Assembly: GCA_020723185.1 (NCBI GenBank)
Contig: DYJI01000003.1
Location: 124,001 to 188,000, forward strand
Direction of reading: 5' to 3'
Source of the DNA: Sideroxydans lithotrophicus
Lineage (GTDB): Bacteria; Pseudomonadota; Gammaproteobacteria; Burkholderiales; Gallionellaceae
DNA: 64,000 bases
Shown here: one piece after another, positions 27,925 through 37,605 of the stretch
Layout of the letters: the number at the start of each line of letters is the position of its first letter
How positions within the stretch are numbered: position 1 is the stretch's first letter
Made by a program: the position numbers and the translations under genes
Notes under the pieces: model-generated
The model's input: the letters and a program-made list of their open reading frames with translations, nothing else
Databases searched by the model: none
What the model was told of the DNA's origin: nothing

Positions 27925-29784
27925 ATGAACGATTTTGCCGGAATGGAAGACCTGTTGAGCGATTTCCTGATGGAAGCGGGAGACATGTTGTCCGATGTGG
28001 ACAGCAAACTGATGGAGCTTGAGAAAGCGCCCGACGACAGTGGTTTGCTGAACGAGATATTCCGCGGTTTCCACACCATCAAGGGCGGGGCCGGATTCCT
28101 GAATGCAACGGAACTGGTCACCTTGTGTCATCTGACCGAGAACCTGTTCGACAAACTGCGCAACAAGGAGCTGAAGCTCAGTGCGGAACTGATGGATGTG
28201 ATCTTCGCCGCCACGGCGGAAGTGCGCCATATGTTCGGTGCCCTGCAGCAGAGCGTGCAGCCGCAGGCGGCACCCGCCGACATCATCCGAGCCCTGAAGG
28301 ATGCGCTGGAAGGCAAGGCGGTCGCTGCGATCAAATCTGCCGCCGCCCCTTCTGCCGCAGCACCTGCGGCAGCACCCGCACCGGCGGCCCTGCCGACCAT
28401 CGAGGCGGAGAACGTCGACTGGGACGCCTTGTACAAGGCGCTCACCGGCAGCGATATCGTCGAGCAGGTCGGTGCCAAGCGCGATCCGGAAGTGATCAAG
28501 CAGGCGATCAACGAAGAAGAATCCACACGCAAAGCGTTCGGCAGACGTTCCACCGACGTGCCGGGCAGCACGGTCGGCCGGCGCGGCGGCGATGTGCCGG
28601 CAACCGAAGCCAAGGAGACCACCATCCGGGTGGATACCGAGCGTCTGGACCAGGTGCTCAACCTGTCGGGCGAGATCGGTCTGACCAAGAACCGGTTGAC
28701 GCACCTGCGCTCGGACATCCTGCAGGGCCGCACGGACGCCGATATCCTGCGAGAACTGGACCTGTCCGTGACACAACTCGACATGCTGGTGGTCAACCTG
28801 CAGAACGCGGTGATGAAGACGCGCATGCAGCCGATCGGCCGACTGTTCAAGAAATATCCGCGCCTCGCACGCGATCTGGCACGCTCGCTGGGCAAGGATG
28901 TGGAGCTGGTACTGTCCGGCGAAGAGACCGAGATGGACAAGACCATGATCGAGGACCTGAACGACCCGCTGGTGCACTTGGTGCGCAACGCGGTCGACCA
29001 CGGCGTGGAGACGGTGGAGGAGCGCCGCGCTGCTGGCAAGCCGGAAAAGAGCGTGGTCGAACTTTCCGCCCGGCAGGAGGGTGATCACATCCTGATCACC
29101 ATCACCGATGACGGCAAGGGGATGCGCCCCGAAGTGATACGCAACAAAGCGGTGGAGAAGGGGCTCATCACCAACGAGGTGGCCAACACGCTGGACGAGA
29201 ACCAGTGTCTGGAGCTGGTGTTCCTGCCCGGCTTCTCCACCAAGGACGAGATATCCAGTGTATCGGGACGCGGCGTCGGCATGGACGTGGTGAAGACCAA
29301 TATCCAGAAGCTGAACGGCAGCATCCAGATCCAGTCCGAAGTCGGCAAGGGTTCCACCTTCTCCATCTCGCTGCCGCTGACGCTGGCCATCCTGCCGGTG
29401 CTGGTGCTGCGCCTGGGCGACCAGTCTTTCGCAGTGCCGTTGTCCATGGTGCGCGAGATCCTGCCGGTCACGCGAGACGCGCTGCAACAGGTTTCCGGCA
29501 AGGCGACCATGATCGTGCGCGGCGAGGTGTTGCCGGTGCTGCCGCTCACCCAGCTCATCGGCTGGGGCAGCAATGAGCGGTCCGAGGTCGGGGTGCTGAT
29601 GCAGTTCGGCAGCAACAGCTTCATCCTGACTGCGGACGGTTTCGTCGGCCATGAGGATGTGGTTATCAAGTCGCTGGATACCTTCCGCCCCAAGGGCGTG
29701 GCGGGTGTCACCATGTCCAGCGAGGGCGATATCGTGCTGATCCTGGACATCAAGGAACTGCTGAGCGACGTGCGCGGCAACTGA
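27925..29784 (+). CDS. cheA: Chemotaxis histidine kinase CheA
   Basis: 619 residues. P1 HPt domain with H50 in GFHTIKGGAGF, dimerisation domain (about 220-290), HATPase domain with HLVRNAVDHGVE, DDGKGM and GRGVGMD, and C-terminal CheW-like domain (about 480-615). Between P1 and P3 there is only an Ala/Pro-rich, then charged linker (about 115-220) in which I cannot recognise a P2 CheY-binding domain. It has a GGAG ribosome site, and the 93 bases between the preceding small ORF and this gene hold nothing recognisable. Confidence 0.96.
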   Translation: MNDFAGMEDLLSDFLMEAGDMLSDVDSKLMELEKAPDDSGLLNEIFRGFHTIKGGAGFLNATELVTLCHLTENLFDKLRNKELKLSAELMDVIFAATAEVRHMFGALQQSVQPQAAPADIIRALKDALEGKAVAAIKSAAAPSAAAPAAAPAPAALPTIEAENVDWDALYKALTGSDIVEQVGAKRDPEVIKQAINEEESTRKAFGRRSTDVPGSTVGRRGGDVPATEAKETTIRVDTERLDQVLNLSGEIGLTKNRLTHLRSDILQGRTDADILRELDLSVTQLDMLVVNLQNAVMKTRMQPIGRLFKKYPRLARDLARSLGKDVELVLSGEETEMDKTMIEDLNDPLVHLVRNAVDHGVETVEERRAAGKPEKSVVELSARQEGDHILITITDDGKGMRPEVIRNKAVEKGLITNEVANTLDENQCLELVFLPGFSTKDEISSVSGRGVGMDVVKTNIQKLNGSIQIQSEVGKGSTFSISLPLTLAILPVLVLRLGDQSFAVPLSMVREILPVTRDALQQVSGKATMIVRGEVLPVLPLTQLIGWGSNERSEVGVLMQFGSNSFILTADGFVGHEDVVIKSLDTFRPKGVAGVTMSSEGDIVLILDIKELLSDVRGN

Positions 29785-29819
29785 ACCGATAACAAGAACA
29801 GCAACAACCGGAGGATTAG

Positions 29820-31484
29820 ATGTTTGCAGCACTTTCGTTGAAGAAAAAATTCCTTGCCCTGGAAGCGACGTCGTTCGCCATGTTCGTGGCGATGGCGGTG
29901 TTCGCGCTGGTCATGCTCAAGGGGGCAGTGGACGCGGAGCAACACGAGGTGGAAAGACTGAAGTCCGACATCACGGTGATGGAACATATCAGCACCATGG
30001 ACATCGCGTTCCTGAAGCAGACCAAGCATGCCAAGAACGTGTGGATGCGCGGCGATGATGCGGACAAGAAAAAGAAATACCGGGCCGGTTTCATCGAAGA
30101 GCGCGAACGTTTCGAACGCAGTCTGCAAGCGGCCAGTGCCGGGCTGAAGCAGCTCGCTGCAGGTCATGAACAGGAATTCGCCGGTTTCATCGGAAAACTG
30201 GACGCGCTGGGTGATGAGCACAGGGATGTGAGTGACCAGTACCTCGCCCAGATCGATGCGCACCGCGGGGACGGCATGGCTTCGGATGCGAAAGTGGAAG
30301 GGATAGACCGTCCCGTGCTGGCACATGTCAGGGAGTTGCGCGAAAGTTTCGTGTCCTTCACCGAACAGAAAGCGTCCGAGAAGATATTGCTGGCGCAGCA
30401 GGATTATCAACACCGGCGCAACGTGATCATCACCTGGGTTCTGGTCTCGCTGGCCATCTCATTCCTGCTGGCAACCGCCATCATCCGCCAGGTCATGCGC
30501 CAGTTGGGTGGCGATCCGCGCGATGTCGCGGCGGTCGTGAATACGATGGCGCAGGGTGACTTCTCGCGGCAGCCTGCTGCCCAGCCCATGCCGGGCAGCC
30601 TGCTGGCGAACGCCTACCTCATGCAGAACAGCCTGCGCGACATGATCGGTCAGGTCAAGTCACAAGCCTACCATGTAGGGGATATGGCCCATAACCTCGC
30701 GACCTCGGCCAACCAGATCGCACAGAACGTCAATCATGAGTCGGATTCCGTGTCGGGTATGGCCGCCGCGATCGAGGAATTGAGCGTCTCCACGACGCAT
30801 ATCAGCGACCGGGGCGGCAATGCCAAACAGATCGCCAACAGCTCCCGTGCCAGTGCCGAAAAAGGGGCGCAGGTCGTCAACAAGACGGTCGCCGGCCTGC
30901 TGGAGATCGCGGGCGAGATCGAGAGCGCCTCGGGTGAAGTCTCGCGGCTCGGCGAGGATGCGTCGCGCATCAGCGATGTGGTGAAGGTGATCAAGGAGAT
31001 CGCCGACCAGACCAACCTGCTGGCGTTGAATGCGGCCATCGAGGCGGCAAGGGCGGGCGAGCAGGGGCGGGGTTTCGCCGTGGTGGCGGACGAGGTGCGC
31101 AAGCTGGCCGAGCGCACCGCCGGGGCGACCAACGAGATCAGCCAGATGTCGGGCAAGATCGGTGCCGTGGCGGCGAATGCCCTGGAGGGGATGGACAAGG
31201 TGGTCAATACCACGCGGCTGGGGGTGGCGGATGCCGAGACGGCGCAGACTTCCATCAAGCAGATACAGAGCAGTTTCGGCGAGGTCGCCGGTGTGATCGA
31301 CGACATCGCGGTGGCGCTGGAGGAGCAGAACGCCGCCGCCACCGAGCTGGCCAAGAGCACCGAGCGAGTGTCGCAGATGTCGGAAGAGAATGCGGGCGCA
31401 GCAAAAGGCCTGCTCGATCTGGCGAACTCGCTGGAAATGAAATCAAGGGAAGTCAGGCAGTCGGTGGAAGTGTTCAAGGTCTGA
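29820..31484 (+). CDS. Methyl-accepting chemotaxis protein, four-helix-bundle sensor
   Basis: 554 residues. Membrane segments at about 15-34 and 201-221 enclose an all-helical, charged periplasmic domain of the 4HB/Tar type. HAMP and a signalling domain with the standard hairpin tip follow. The ligand cannot be inferred. CCGGAGG ribosome site. It lies between cheA and a cytoplasmic chemoreceptor. An ACCGATAA sequence at 29785-29792 could be part of an internal FliA promoter but lacks a matching -35. Confidence 0.93.
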   Translation: MFAALSLKKKFLALEATSFAMFVAMAVFALVMLKGAVDAEQHEVERLKSDITVMEHISTMDIAFLKQTKHAKNVWMRGDDADKKKKYRAGFIEERERFERSLQAASAGLKQLAAGHEQEFAGFIGKLDALGDEHRDVSDQYLAQIDAHRGDGMASDAKVEGIDRPVLAHVRELRESFVSFTEQKASEKILLAQQDYQHRRNVIITWVLVSLAISFLLATAIIRQVMRQLGGDPRDVAAVVNTMAQGDFSRQPAAQPMPGSLLANAYLMQNSLRDMIGQVKSQAYHVGDMAHNLATSANQIAQNVNHESDSVSGMAAAIEELSVSTTHISDRGGNAKQIANSSRASAEKGAQVVNKTVAGLLEIAGEIESASGEVSRLGEDASRISDVVKVIKEIADQTNLLALNAAIEAARAGEQGRGFAVVADEVRKLAERTAGATNEISQMSGKIGAVAANALEGMDKVVNTTRLGVADAETAQTSIKQIQSSFGEVAGVIDDIAVALEEQNAAATELAKSTERVSQMSEENAGAAKGLLDLANSLEMKSREVRQSVEVFKV

Positions 31485-31527
31485 CCCGGTTACGAATAAA
31501 ACAACATCATCAAATCTGGAGGAAGTC

Positions 31528-32655
31528 ATGTTTGGCGGAAAGATCAAGCAGGACTACCAGGCGGCGCAACGCCGTCTGGTAGAGACGGAACGTGACATCG
31601 GCAATCTTCGCGACGAACTGTCCAGGCTGGAAAGCCAGCGCGAGTCGTACCGGCAGGAGGCCGAGCAGGCGAAACTGAAATGCGAGGTGGCCGACCGGAT
31701 ATTCGCCAACATGCAGGGATTCGGCGAGTCTTTCATCGCCCTGCAAACCTCGCAGGTCGAGGCGGCGACCTCTTTGGGCGCAGAGAAGCAGCATGCCATC
31801 GAGGCGGCGAACGTCTCGGTGAACAACCGCGAAGCGGTGCTCAACATCGCCTCCAGTCTGGAATCGTTGTCCGGCGACACGCTGCGCACATCGAAGAACG
31901 TGCAGGGACTGACCGAACGTGCGGCGCAGATCGGCAGTATCGTGCAACTCATCAAGGAGATCGCGGACCAGACCAATCTGCTGGCGCTGAATGCGGCCAT
32001 CGAGGCAGCCCGTGCCGGCGAGCAGGGGCGCGGTTTCGCGGTGGTGGCGGATGAGGTGCGCAAACTGGCGGAGCGTACCGCCAAGGCGACCAGCGAGATC
32101 TCGGTCATCGTCACCGCCATCCAGGACGAGACGCAGCATGCCCGTACCCAGATGGAAGAATGGGCGGAGAAGTCCAGGGTGTTCAGCAGCGATGTGGGCA
32201 CGGTGATGGAGAACATGAAGCATCTGCTGGATCTGTCGCATACCATGGAAGGCACCATCTCCGCCGCCGCGCTGCGCAGTTTCGTCGAAGTCGCCAAGAT
32301 CGATCACATCCTGTACAAGTTCGAGATCTACAAGGTGTTCATGGGTATCTCCGACCGAGCTCCGGACAGCTTCGCCTCGCACACCGCCTGCCGTCTGGGT
32401 AAATGGTATTTCGAGGGCGAAGGCAAGGATTGTTTCTCCAAACTGGATGGCTATCAGGCGGTGGCAGCGCCGCACCAGAGCTTCCATCACAACGGCAAAG
32501 ATGCGGTGGCGGCGTTCCATGCGAACGATCCGTTGCGCGGCATGGAACTGGTGGCCAAGATGGAGGCGGACAGCATGGCCGTCCTGTCCGCACTGGAGCG
32601 TATCGCTATCGCCGGAGAAGGGGACAACAGCCTGTTGTGCGCTTCCACGAAATAA
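31528..32655 (+). CDS. Cytoplasmic chemoreceptor with C-terminal zinc-binding CZB domain
   Basis: 375 residues with no membrane segment. An N-terminal coiled coil (about 8-55) and signalling domain (about 60-240) precede a CZB domain (about 250-350). The CZB His and Cys ligands are visible: H in KIDHILYK, C in [10 protein letters not shown], and two His in PHQSFHH. CZB domains bind zinc and in other bacteria respond to hypochlorite or zinc level. TGGAGGAAG ribosome site. It resembles, in its CZB part, the receptor at 34141. Confidence 0.93.
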   Translation: MFGGKIKQDYQAAQRRLVETERDIGNLRDELSRLESQRESYRQEAEQAKLKCEVADRIFANMQGFGESFIALQTSQVEAATSLGAEKQHAIEAANVSVNNREAVLNIASSLESLSGDTLRTSKNVQGLTERAAQIGSIVQLIKEIADQTNLLALNAAIEAARAGEQGRGFAVVADEVRKLAERTAKATSEISVIVTAIQDETQHARTQMEEWAEKSRVFSSDVGTVMENMKHLLDLSHTMEGTISAAALRSFVEVAKIDHILYKFEIYKVFMGISDRAPDSFASHTACRLGKWYFEGEGKDCFSKLDGYQAVAAPHQSFHHNGKDAVAAFHANDPLRGMELVAKMEADSMAVLSALERIAIAGEGDNSLLCASTK

Positions 32656-32715
32656 TGGATGCACCGGGTTCCGGCTGTGCTGTGCGCGGCAGCCGGAGTC
32701 AGTGGTTGTGACTTC

Positions 32716-33531
32716 ATGATGAACCGTGAATTCGTTTTTACCGATCAGGACTTCGAGAAGATCCGCGCCCTGATCCATCGCCATGCCGGTATCGCCCTGA
32801 CAGACAGCAAACAGGAACTGGTATACAGCCGGTTGGCAAGAAGGCTGCGTGCGACCGGCATCAAGACCTTTGCCGAATACCTGTCGCTGCTGCAGAAAGG
32901 TAACGAACAGGAATGGGAGGCGTTCGTAAATTCCCTGACGACCAATCTCACCTCGTTCTTCCGTGAGGCGCATCACTTCAAATTATTGTCGGAGCACCTG
33001 AAGAAGCTCGGCCCGTCGCGTCCGATACATCTTTGGTGTTCCGCCTGCTCCACCGGCGAGGAGGCCTATTCGATGGCGATCACCGCCGCCGAGACGTTCG
33101 GCGGTTTCGACCACCCGGTCCGCATCATCGCTTCGGATCTGGACAGCCATGTGCTGGTGACCGCCAAAGCCGGTCGTTACAAGGCCGAAGCCGTCCTCAA
33201 GCTGGGAACGGAGCGGGTGGCCCGCTTCTTTGTGGCGGATGGGGACGGATATTTCAAGGTGCGCCCGGAATTGCAGCAGTGCATCGAGTTCAAACGCATC
33301 AACCTGCTCGATGCCAGCTACCCGATCCGGCAGAAACTGGACGGCATCTTCTGTCGCAATGTGATGATCTATTTCGACAAGGATACCCAGCTCGGCATCC
33401 TGAAGAAGTTCGCACCCTTGCTGCACCCGCACGGACTGTTGTTCGCGGGACATTCGGAGAGTTTCTATCATGCCGCCGCCTATTTCAGGCTGCGCGGCCA
33501 GACCGTCTACGAGTTGGCCGGACATGCCTGA
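32716..33531 (+). CDS. cheR: Chemoreceptor methyltransferase CheR
   Basis: 271 residues from ATG 32716 (32719 is equally possible; the frame opens at 32659 but the first 19 residues do not look like CheR). It transfers methyl groups from S-adenosylmethionine to receptor glutamates. Visible are the N-terminal helical domain (FTDQDFEKIRALI, LVYSRLARRLR), the FFREAHHF loop, the SAM-binding WCSACSTGEEAYSMA, and FCRNVMIYF. It overlaps cheB by 8 bases. No strong ribosome site is visible. Confidence 0.95.
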   Translation: MMNREFVFTDQDFEKIRALIHRHAGIALTDSKQELVYSRLARRLRATGIKTFAEYLSLLQKGNEQEWEAFVNSLTTNLTSFFREAHHFKLLSEHLKKLGPSRPIHLWCSACSTGEEAYSMAITAAETFGGFDHPVRIIASDLDSHVLVTAKAGRYKAEAVLKLGTERVARFFVADGDGYFKVRPELQQCIEFKRINLLDASYPIRQKLDGIFCRNVMIYFDKDTQLGILKKFAPLLHPHGLLFAGHSESFYHAAAYFRLRGQTVYELAGHA

Positions 33532-34102
33532 CGGGCGCATCATCGTCGTCGGTTCCTCCACCGGCGGGACGGATGCCTTGCGTGTGTTCCTGTCGCAGAT
33601 GCCGGCCGATGCGCCGCCCATCCTCATTGCGCAGCATATGCCGGAGAACTTCGTGCCTTCTTTTGCCGAGCGTCTGGACGGGCTGTGCAAGTTGCGTGTC
33701 AAACTGGCCGAGCAGGGAGAGGACGTCCGTGGTGGCACGGTATATCTCTCCCCGGGCAATGCCCATCTGCAGATCGCAAGATATGGCGCGGGTTACCGCA
33801 TCCAGCTGAACGATGGACCGCCGGTGAACTTCCACCGCCCGTCGGTGGAGATGCTGTTCCGCTCCGCCGCCACGGTACTGGGGGCGCGCGCACTCGGCGT
33901 GATGCTGACCGGCATGGGCAAGGACGGGGCGGTCGCGATGCGGGAGATGAAGCAGGCCGGTGCCATCAACCTGGCGCAGGACGAGGACAGTTGTGTGGTG
34001 TTCGGCATGCCGCGCGCGGCGATCGAACTGGGCGCGGTGGATGAGGTGTTGCCGCTGGAAAGGATCGCCGAGCGGGCGATCCTGCGCAGCAGGGAACGCT
34101 GA
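33524..34102 (+). CDS. cheB: CheB-type methylesterase lacking a receiver domain
   Basis: 192 residues, only the catalytic domain; usual CheB is about 350 with an N-terminal receiver. The Ser-His-Asp triad is present: Ser in VVGSSTGG (residues 11-12), H38 in AQHMPE, D134 in GMGKDGA. The start at 33524 inside cheR gives MPDGRIIVVG directly before the first catalytic strand, and nothing upstream in frame encodes a receiver. It should remove receptor methyl groups without being switched by CheA. It faces the convergent chemoreceptor at 34141. Confidence 0.92.
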   Translation: MPDGRIIVVGSSTGGTDALRVFLSQMPADAPPILIAQHMPENFVPSFAERLDGLCKLRVKLAEQGEDVRGGTVYLSPGNAHLQIARYGAGYRIQLNDGPPVNFHRPSVEMLFRSAATVLGARALGVMLTGMGKDGAVAMREMKQAGAINLAQDEDSCVVFGMPRAAIELGAVDEVLPLERIAERAILRSRER

Positions 34103-34140
34103 GCGGGGGCGGACGCGCGGACCGCGCCGCCTGCCGACGG

Positions 34141-35610
34141 TCAGCCGCGCTTCGCTACATGCGGGTGCTTGTCGGCAACCATCTGGTCGATGACGGCCAT
34201 CACTTCCAGGCTGGCGTCTTCCGCCACTTTAAGTTGTGCCAGGATCTGATCCTGCAGCGACTCGTCGTGTGCCCAGTTCATCTCCATCAGTGACAGCATG
34301 CGATGCACGGAACCGTGCACCTTGCCGTGCGGCACGTCCAGTTTGCGGAACGAGGGCATCTCGCCGAACACGTCCTTGCCGGCACCTTCATACCACTTGC
34401 CCAGACGGCAGTTGTGGTGGTCGACGCCGACTGCGGTCTTGTATTCCTCGTTGTCCCAGTCGTTGACCAGCACATAGGCGCGCTGTTTGTAGATGACGTG
34501 ATCGACCTTCACCAGCGAGGCGAAGCTCAGGTCCTGTGCATAGCGGGCGCTGGCCAGCGAGGTCACCGCCGATTCGTAGAACTGGCCGAACTTGTGTTCC
34601 AGTTTTCCGATGACGCTCTGCGAGGAATTGGCGATCTCGTGCATCTCCTGCGAATCGGTCAGCATCTTGGCCGATTCGCTCTGCAGCATCAGCATGATGC
34701 GGCCGATGGATTCGGAAGCGTTCTTGGTGTTCTCCGCCAGCTTGCGCACCTCGTCCGCGACCACGGCAAAACCGCGTCCGGCCTCGCCCGCTCGGGCCGC
34801 CTCGATGGCGGCGTTCAGGGCGAGCAGGTTGGTCTGGTCGGCGATGGATGTGATCAGGCCGACCGCCTTGGTGATCTCGCTGCTGCGCGCATTCAGGTTG
34901 GTGATCGCCTCGTTGGCGTGGTTCACCCGCGCCACGATGCCGGACAGGCGCTGCACCACATCCTTCACCGATTCGCGGCTCTCCTCGGCATCCTCGCGCG
35001 TGCGGCGCGACAGGCGTGCCAGCTCTTCCATGTTGTCGGTGATGGTCTTCAGGTCGCTCTGGTTGGAGACCAGGTTCTTCAGCAGATTGTCGGTGTTCAG
35101 ATGGTGGGCGCGCGACAACATGTGCGTGCGCATGGCGCTGCGTTTCTGCTCGGCCATGCCTTCCAGCAGGATGTTCTGGTTGGTCAGCCCTTTCTTGAAG
35201 CCGCCGTGCACGCCGCCGCTCATGGCCTGGCGCTCGAAGTTGCCCGCGAGGTTGGCGCGGAAGCTGGTCTCCTGCTCACGGAAGAAGGTGGCCAGCTGGT
35301 CCAGCATGTCGTTCACGTCCCAGCACAGCAGGCTGATCTCGTCGCGCGCATGGCCGATGCCGGTGACGCGGGAATTGAACTTGCCCGCCGCGACGGCATG
35401 CACCACCTCTTCCACTTTTTTCAGTGGGGACAACCAGCGTCTGGCCAGCATCTGTCCTGCGGCAGAGACAGCGATGCCGACCACCAGGAAGGTGATCATG
35501 AACGCATCGAACCCGTGGCGCGCGAAGCTGGTCAGGATGATGACCAGCGTACCGAAGGAGAACGCCCACAACAGGGCGGAGAATCTAGATTGCAAGGACC
35601 AGTTCGTCAT
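34141..35610 (-). CDS. CetA-like chemoreceptor with HAMP and CZB domains, no periplasmic sensor
   Basis: 489 residues. Two membrane helices (about 13-30 and 36-55) are separated by only a few residues, so there is no extracytoplasmic sensor. HAMP (about 55-110), a signalling domain with hairpin tip ([20 protein letters not shown]) and a C-terminal CZB domain ([27 protein letters not shown]) follow. Its start lies inside the end of the upstream PAS gene (26-base overlap), so the two are translated together. The pair looks like the CetA/CetB energy-taxis pair or a split Aer, with an extra zinc module. Confidence 0.92.
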   Translation of the reverse strand: MTNWSLQSRFSALLWAFSFGTLVIILTSFARHGFDAFMITFLVVGIAVSAAGQMLARRWLSPLKKVEEVVHAVAAGKFNSRVTGIGHARDEISLLCWDVNDMLDQLATFFREQETSFRANLAGNFERQAMSGGVHGGFKKGLTNQNILLEGMAEQKRSAMRTHMLSRAHHLNTDNLLKNLVSNQSDLKTITDNMEELARLSRRTREDAEESRESVKDVVQRLSGIVARVNHANEAITNLNARSSEITKAVGLITSIADQTNLLALNAAIEAARAGEAGRGFAVVADEVRKLAENTKNASESIGRIMLMLQSESAKMLTDSQEMHEIANSSQSVIGKLEHKFGQFYESAVTSLASARYAQDLSFASLVKVDHVIYKQRAYVLVNDWDNEEYKTAVGVDHHNCRLGKWYEGAGKDVFGEMPSFRKLDVPHGKVHGSVHRMLSLMEMNWAHDESLQDQILAQLKVAEDASLEVMAVIDQMVADKHPHVAKRG

Positions 35611-36103
35611 AGCTCATTCCTTTTTCGTTCAGCAGATCCACCAGGATCTTGGTGGAGGCGGCGATGGCATTGGCCGGTCCGGCCTTGCGCTCGGCTTCCA
35701 GCATGGCGGCATACAGCGGGGTCACCGCGTCGATGCCGCTGCGCCTGGGTTTGCGTCGTACCGAGAAATATCCGTTGATGTTGCCGGAAGAATCGAAGGT
35801 CGGCGTCACGTTGGTGAATACCCAGTAGAAGCCGCCGTCCTTGGACATGTTCTTCACATAGGCGAAGCATTCCTCTTTCTTCTGGATCTTGTCCCACAAT
35901 AGCTGGAACACTGCGCGCGGCATGTCCGGGTGTCGGATGATGTTGTGCTGGGTACCCAGCAATTCTTCTTCCTGGTAGCCTGAGAACTCGATGAAGATGC
36001 GGTTGCCGTAGGTGATGCGGCCTTTGGTGTCGGTCATGGAGACGATGAAGTCGTCGTCCCGCATCACGCGCTCGAACGTGGTCGGTGTGATATCCCTTTT
36101 CAT
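35585..36103 (-). CDS. CetB-like stand-alone PAS protein, Aer type
   Basis: 172 residues, cytosolic, one PAS domain (about 10-125) with the Aer/CetB signature ([28 protein letters not shown]) and a short helical tail. By analogy with Aer it probably binds FAD and reports electron-transport redox state to the overlapping chemoreceptor. A CAGGGGGAAG ribosome site precedes the ATG, and a near-perfect FliA promoter lies just upstream. Confidence 0.9.
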   Translation of the reverse strand: MKRDITPTTFERVMRDDDFIVSMTDTKGRITYGNRIFIEFSGYQEEELLGTQHNIIRHPDMPRAVFQLLWDKIQKKEECFAYVKNMSKDGGFYWVFTNVTPTFDSSGNINGYFSVRRKPRRSGIDAVTPLYAAMLEAERKAGPANAIAASTKILVDLLNEKGMSYDELVLAI

Positions 36104-36130
36104 GCTTCCCCCTGATGCATTATGTCTGTC

Positions 36131-36157
36131 TTATCGGCGACTTCCGTGTTTGCTTGA
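36131..36157 (-). promoter_or_regulatory. FliA (sigma28) promoter of the PAS-chemoreceptor pair
   Basis: Read on the minus strand: TCAAG (36157-36153), exactly 14 bases, then GCCGATAA (36138-36131), matching the whole -10 consensus. It is 28 bases before the PAS start, so the untranslated leader is only about 20 bases. Confidence 0.88.
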
Positions 36158-36247
36158 GACGCCTGCCGCTAATGATGCCATCTTATGCCTGCCCGGTGCA
36201 CGGGAATCTGTGCAATAGCGTGGGAAAACCCCTTCATTTCGGACACT

Positions 36248-36273
36248 TGGCCGCGCGCGGCCACGTCCATAAT
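36248..36273 (+). promoter_or_regulatory. Palindrome and candidate promoter before flhB
   Basis: A perfect 16-base palindrome TGGCCGCGCGCGGCCA (36248-36263) lies 4 bases before CATAAT (36268-36273), a good -10. The -35 position (TTGGCC, spacer 15) is inside the palindrome, so a protein bound there would block or steer RNA polymerase. flhB starts 26 bases later. Confidence 0.4.
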
Positions 36274-36299
36274 CGCCGCACCGATACAGGACGGAAGAC

Positions 36300-37463
36300 A
36301 TGGCCGAGCAGGACAGCGACCTAGAAAAGACAGAACTCCCCTCGCAACGCAAACTTGACAAGGCGCGCGAGGAGGGGCAGGTCGCGCGCTCGCGCGAGCT
36401 ATCCACTTTCCTGGGGCTGGTGGCGGGCGGGGCCGGGTTGTGGATGATGGGGGAGGCGCTGGGACAGGGCATGTTGCGCCTGCTGCAGAACGGCCTCACG
36501 CTGGACCGCGCGCTCGCCTTCAACATCGAGCTGATGGTGCCCAGACTGCACGACCTGTTCATGGACATCCTGCTCACCTTCGTGCCTTTGCTCGGGCTGC
36601 TGTTGCTGGTGGCACTGTTCTCGCCGATGCTGATGAGCGGCTGGCTGTTCTCGACCAAGGCGCTACAACCGAAATTCGGCAAGCTCAACCCGCTCAGCGG
36701 CATCAAGCGGATGTTCTCCGCCCATAGTCTGATCGAGCTGGTCAAGGCACTGGGCAAGGCTATCCTGGTCGGCGGCATCGGAGCCTGGGTGGTCTGGGCC
36801 AATCGCGACGAGGTGATGCAGCTGGTGAGCGAGCCGGCGGTGCGCGCCATCCCGCACCTGAACGACATGATCTGGTGGAGTTACGCCGCCATCATGGCTG
36901 GCATGGTGCTGATCGTCGTACTGGACGTGCCGTTCCAGCTGTACGAACACACCAAGAAGCTGAAGATGACCAAGGAAGAGGTGCGGCAGGAAGGCAAGGA
37001 GACGGAAGGCGATCCGCACGTCAAGGGACGCATCCGCAGCATGCAGCGCGAGATCGCCCGCCGCCGCATGATGTCCGAAATCCCGACCGCCGACGTGGTG
37101 GTGACCAACCCGACCCACTACTCGGTGGCACTCAAATACAGCGAGGACAAGATGCGCGCGCCCATCGTGGTCGCCAAAGGCTCGCATCTGCTGGCGGCGA
37201 AGATCAAGGAGATCGCCAAGGAACACAACGTGCCCATCCTCGAAGCGCCGCCGCTGGCGCGAGCCCTGCACAAGCACGGCGAACTGGGGGCACCCATCCC
37301 CGAGGCGTTGTACACCGCCGTCGCCGAAGTGCTGGCCTATGTCTATCAGCTGCGCCGCTACAAGAAGCTGGGCGGTGCCAAGCCGGTGATGCCGGGTGAA
37401 CTGCCCGTGCCCAAAGAGCTCGACCCGCTGAACAAGGAGCCGGCCGAAGCGGCGGCGGATTGA
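36300..37463 (+). CDS. flhB: Flagellar export apparatus protein FlhB
   Basis: 387 residues. N-terminal EKTELPSQRKLDKAREEGQVARSREL segment, four membrane helices (about 35-215), and a cytoplasmic domain with the NPTH autocleavage site (in VVTNPTHYSVALKY) that controls the switch from hook to filament export. It starts a flhB, flhA, flhF, flhG, fliA, motC, motD run on the plus strand. Confidence 0.97.
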   Translation: MAEQDSDLEKTELPSQRKLDKAREEGQVARSRELSTFLGLVAGGAGLWMMGEALGQGMLRLLQNGLTLDRALAFNIELMVPRLHDLFMDILLTFVPLLGLLLLVALFSPMLMSGWLFSTKALQPKFGKLNPLSGIKRMFSAHSLIELVKALGKAILVGGIGAWVVWANRDEVMQLVSEPAVRAIPHLNDMIWWSYAAIMAGMVLIVVLDVPFQLYEHTKKLKMTKEEVRQEGKETEGDPHVKGRIRSMQREIARRRMMSEIPTADVVVTNPTHYSVALKYSEDKMRAPIVVAKGSHLLAAKIKEIAKEHNVPILEAPPLARALHKHGELGAPIPEALYTAVAEVLAYVYQLRRYKKLGGAKPVMPGELPVPKELDPLNKEPAEAAAD

Positions 37464-37540
37464 TGCAGTGTCCGGGCACTGCGATTAATAGCCGCACAAT
37501 TCCCCTTCTATTCCCACCTTTGATTTGACGCGCGCTCCAG

Positions 37541-37546
37541 ATAATA
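37541..37546 (+). promoter_or_regulatory. Candidate -10 element upstream of flhA
   Basis: The 142-base flhB-flhA gap contains GATAAT (37541-37546) with CTTTGA (37519-37524) 16 bases upstream, a weak sigma70-like promoter. A hairpin GCAGTG/CACTGC (37465-37482) follows the flhB stop without a T tract. Confidence 0.3.
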
Positions 37547-37605
37547 CGCATGAGCCATGAACCTCTGCACGGGGCGGCAAAACGGAACGGATAACGGGGC
37601 GCGAC

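Noticed and set aside
29766-29792. ACCGATAA before the chemoreceptor at 29820 as an internal FliA promoter
   Set aside because: The -10 is good but the sequence 14 bases upstream (CGACG) does not resemble a -35, and the gene follows cheA closely.
34103-34140. GGCGG/CCGCC hairpin between cheB and the convergent chemoreceptor as a terminator
   Set aside because: The stem is short and there is no T tract on either strand.
34303-35902. Long plus-strand frames over the minus-strand chemoreceptor and PAS genes
   Set aside because: They are shadows; the minus-strand proteins carry complete receptor, CZB and PAS motifs.
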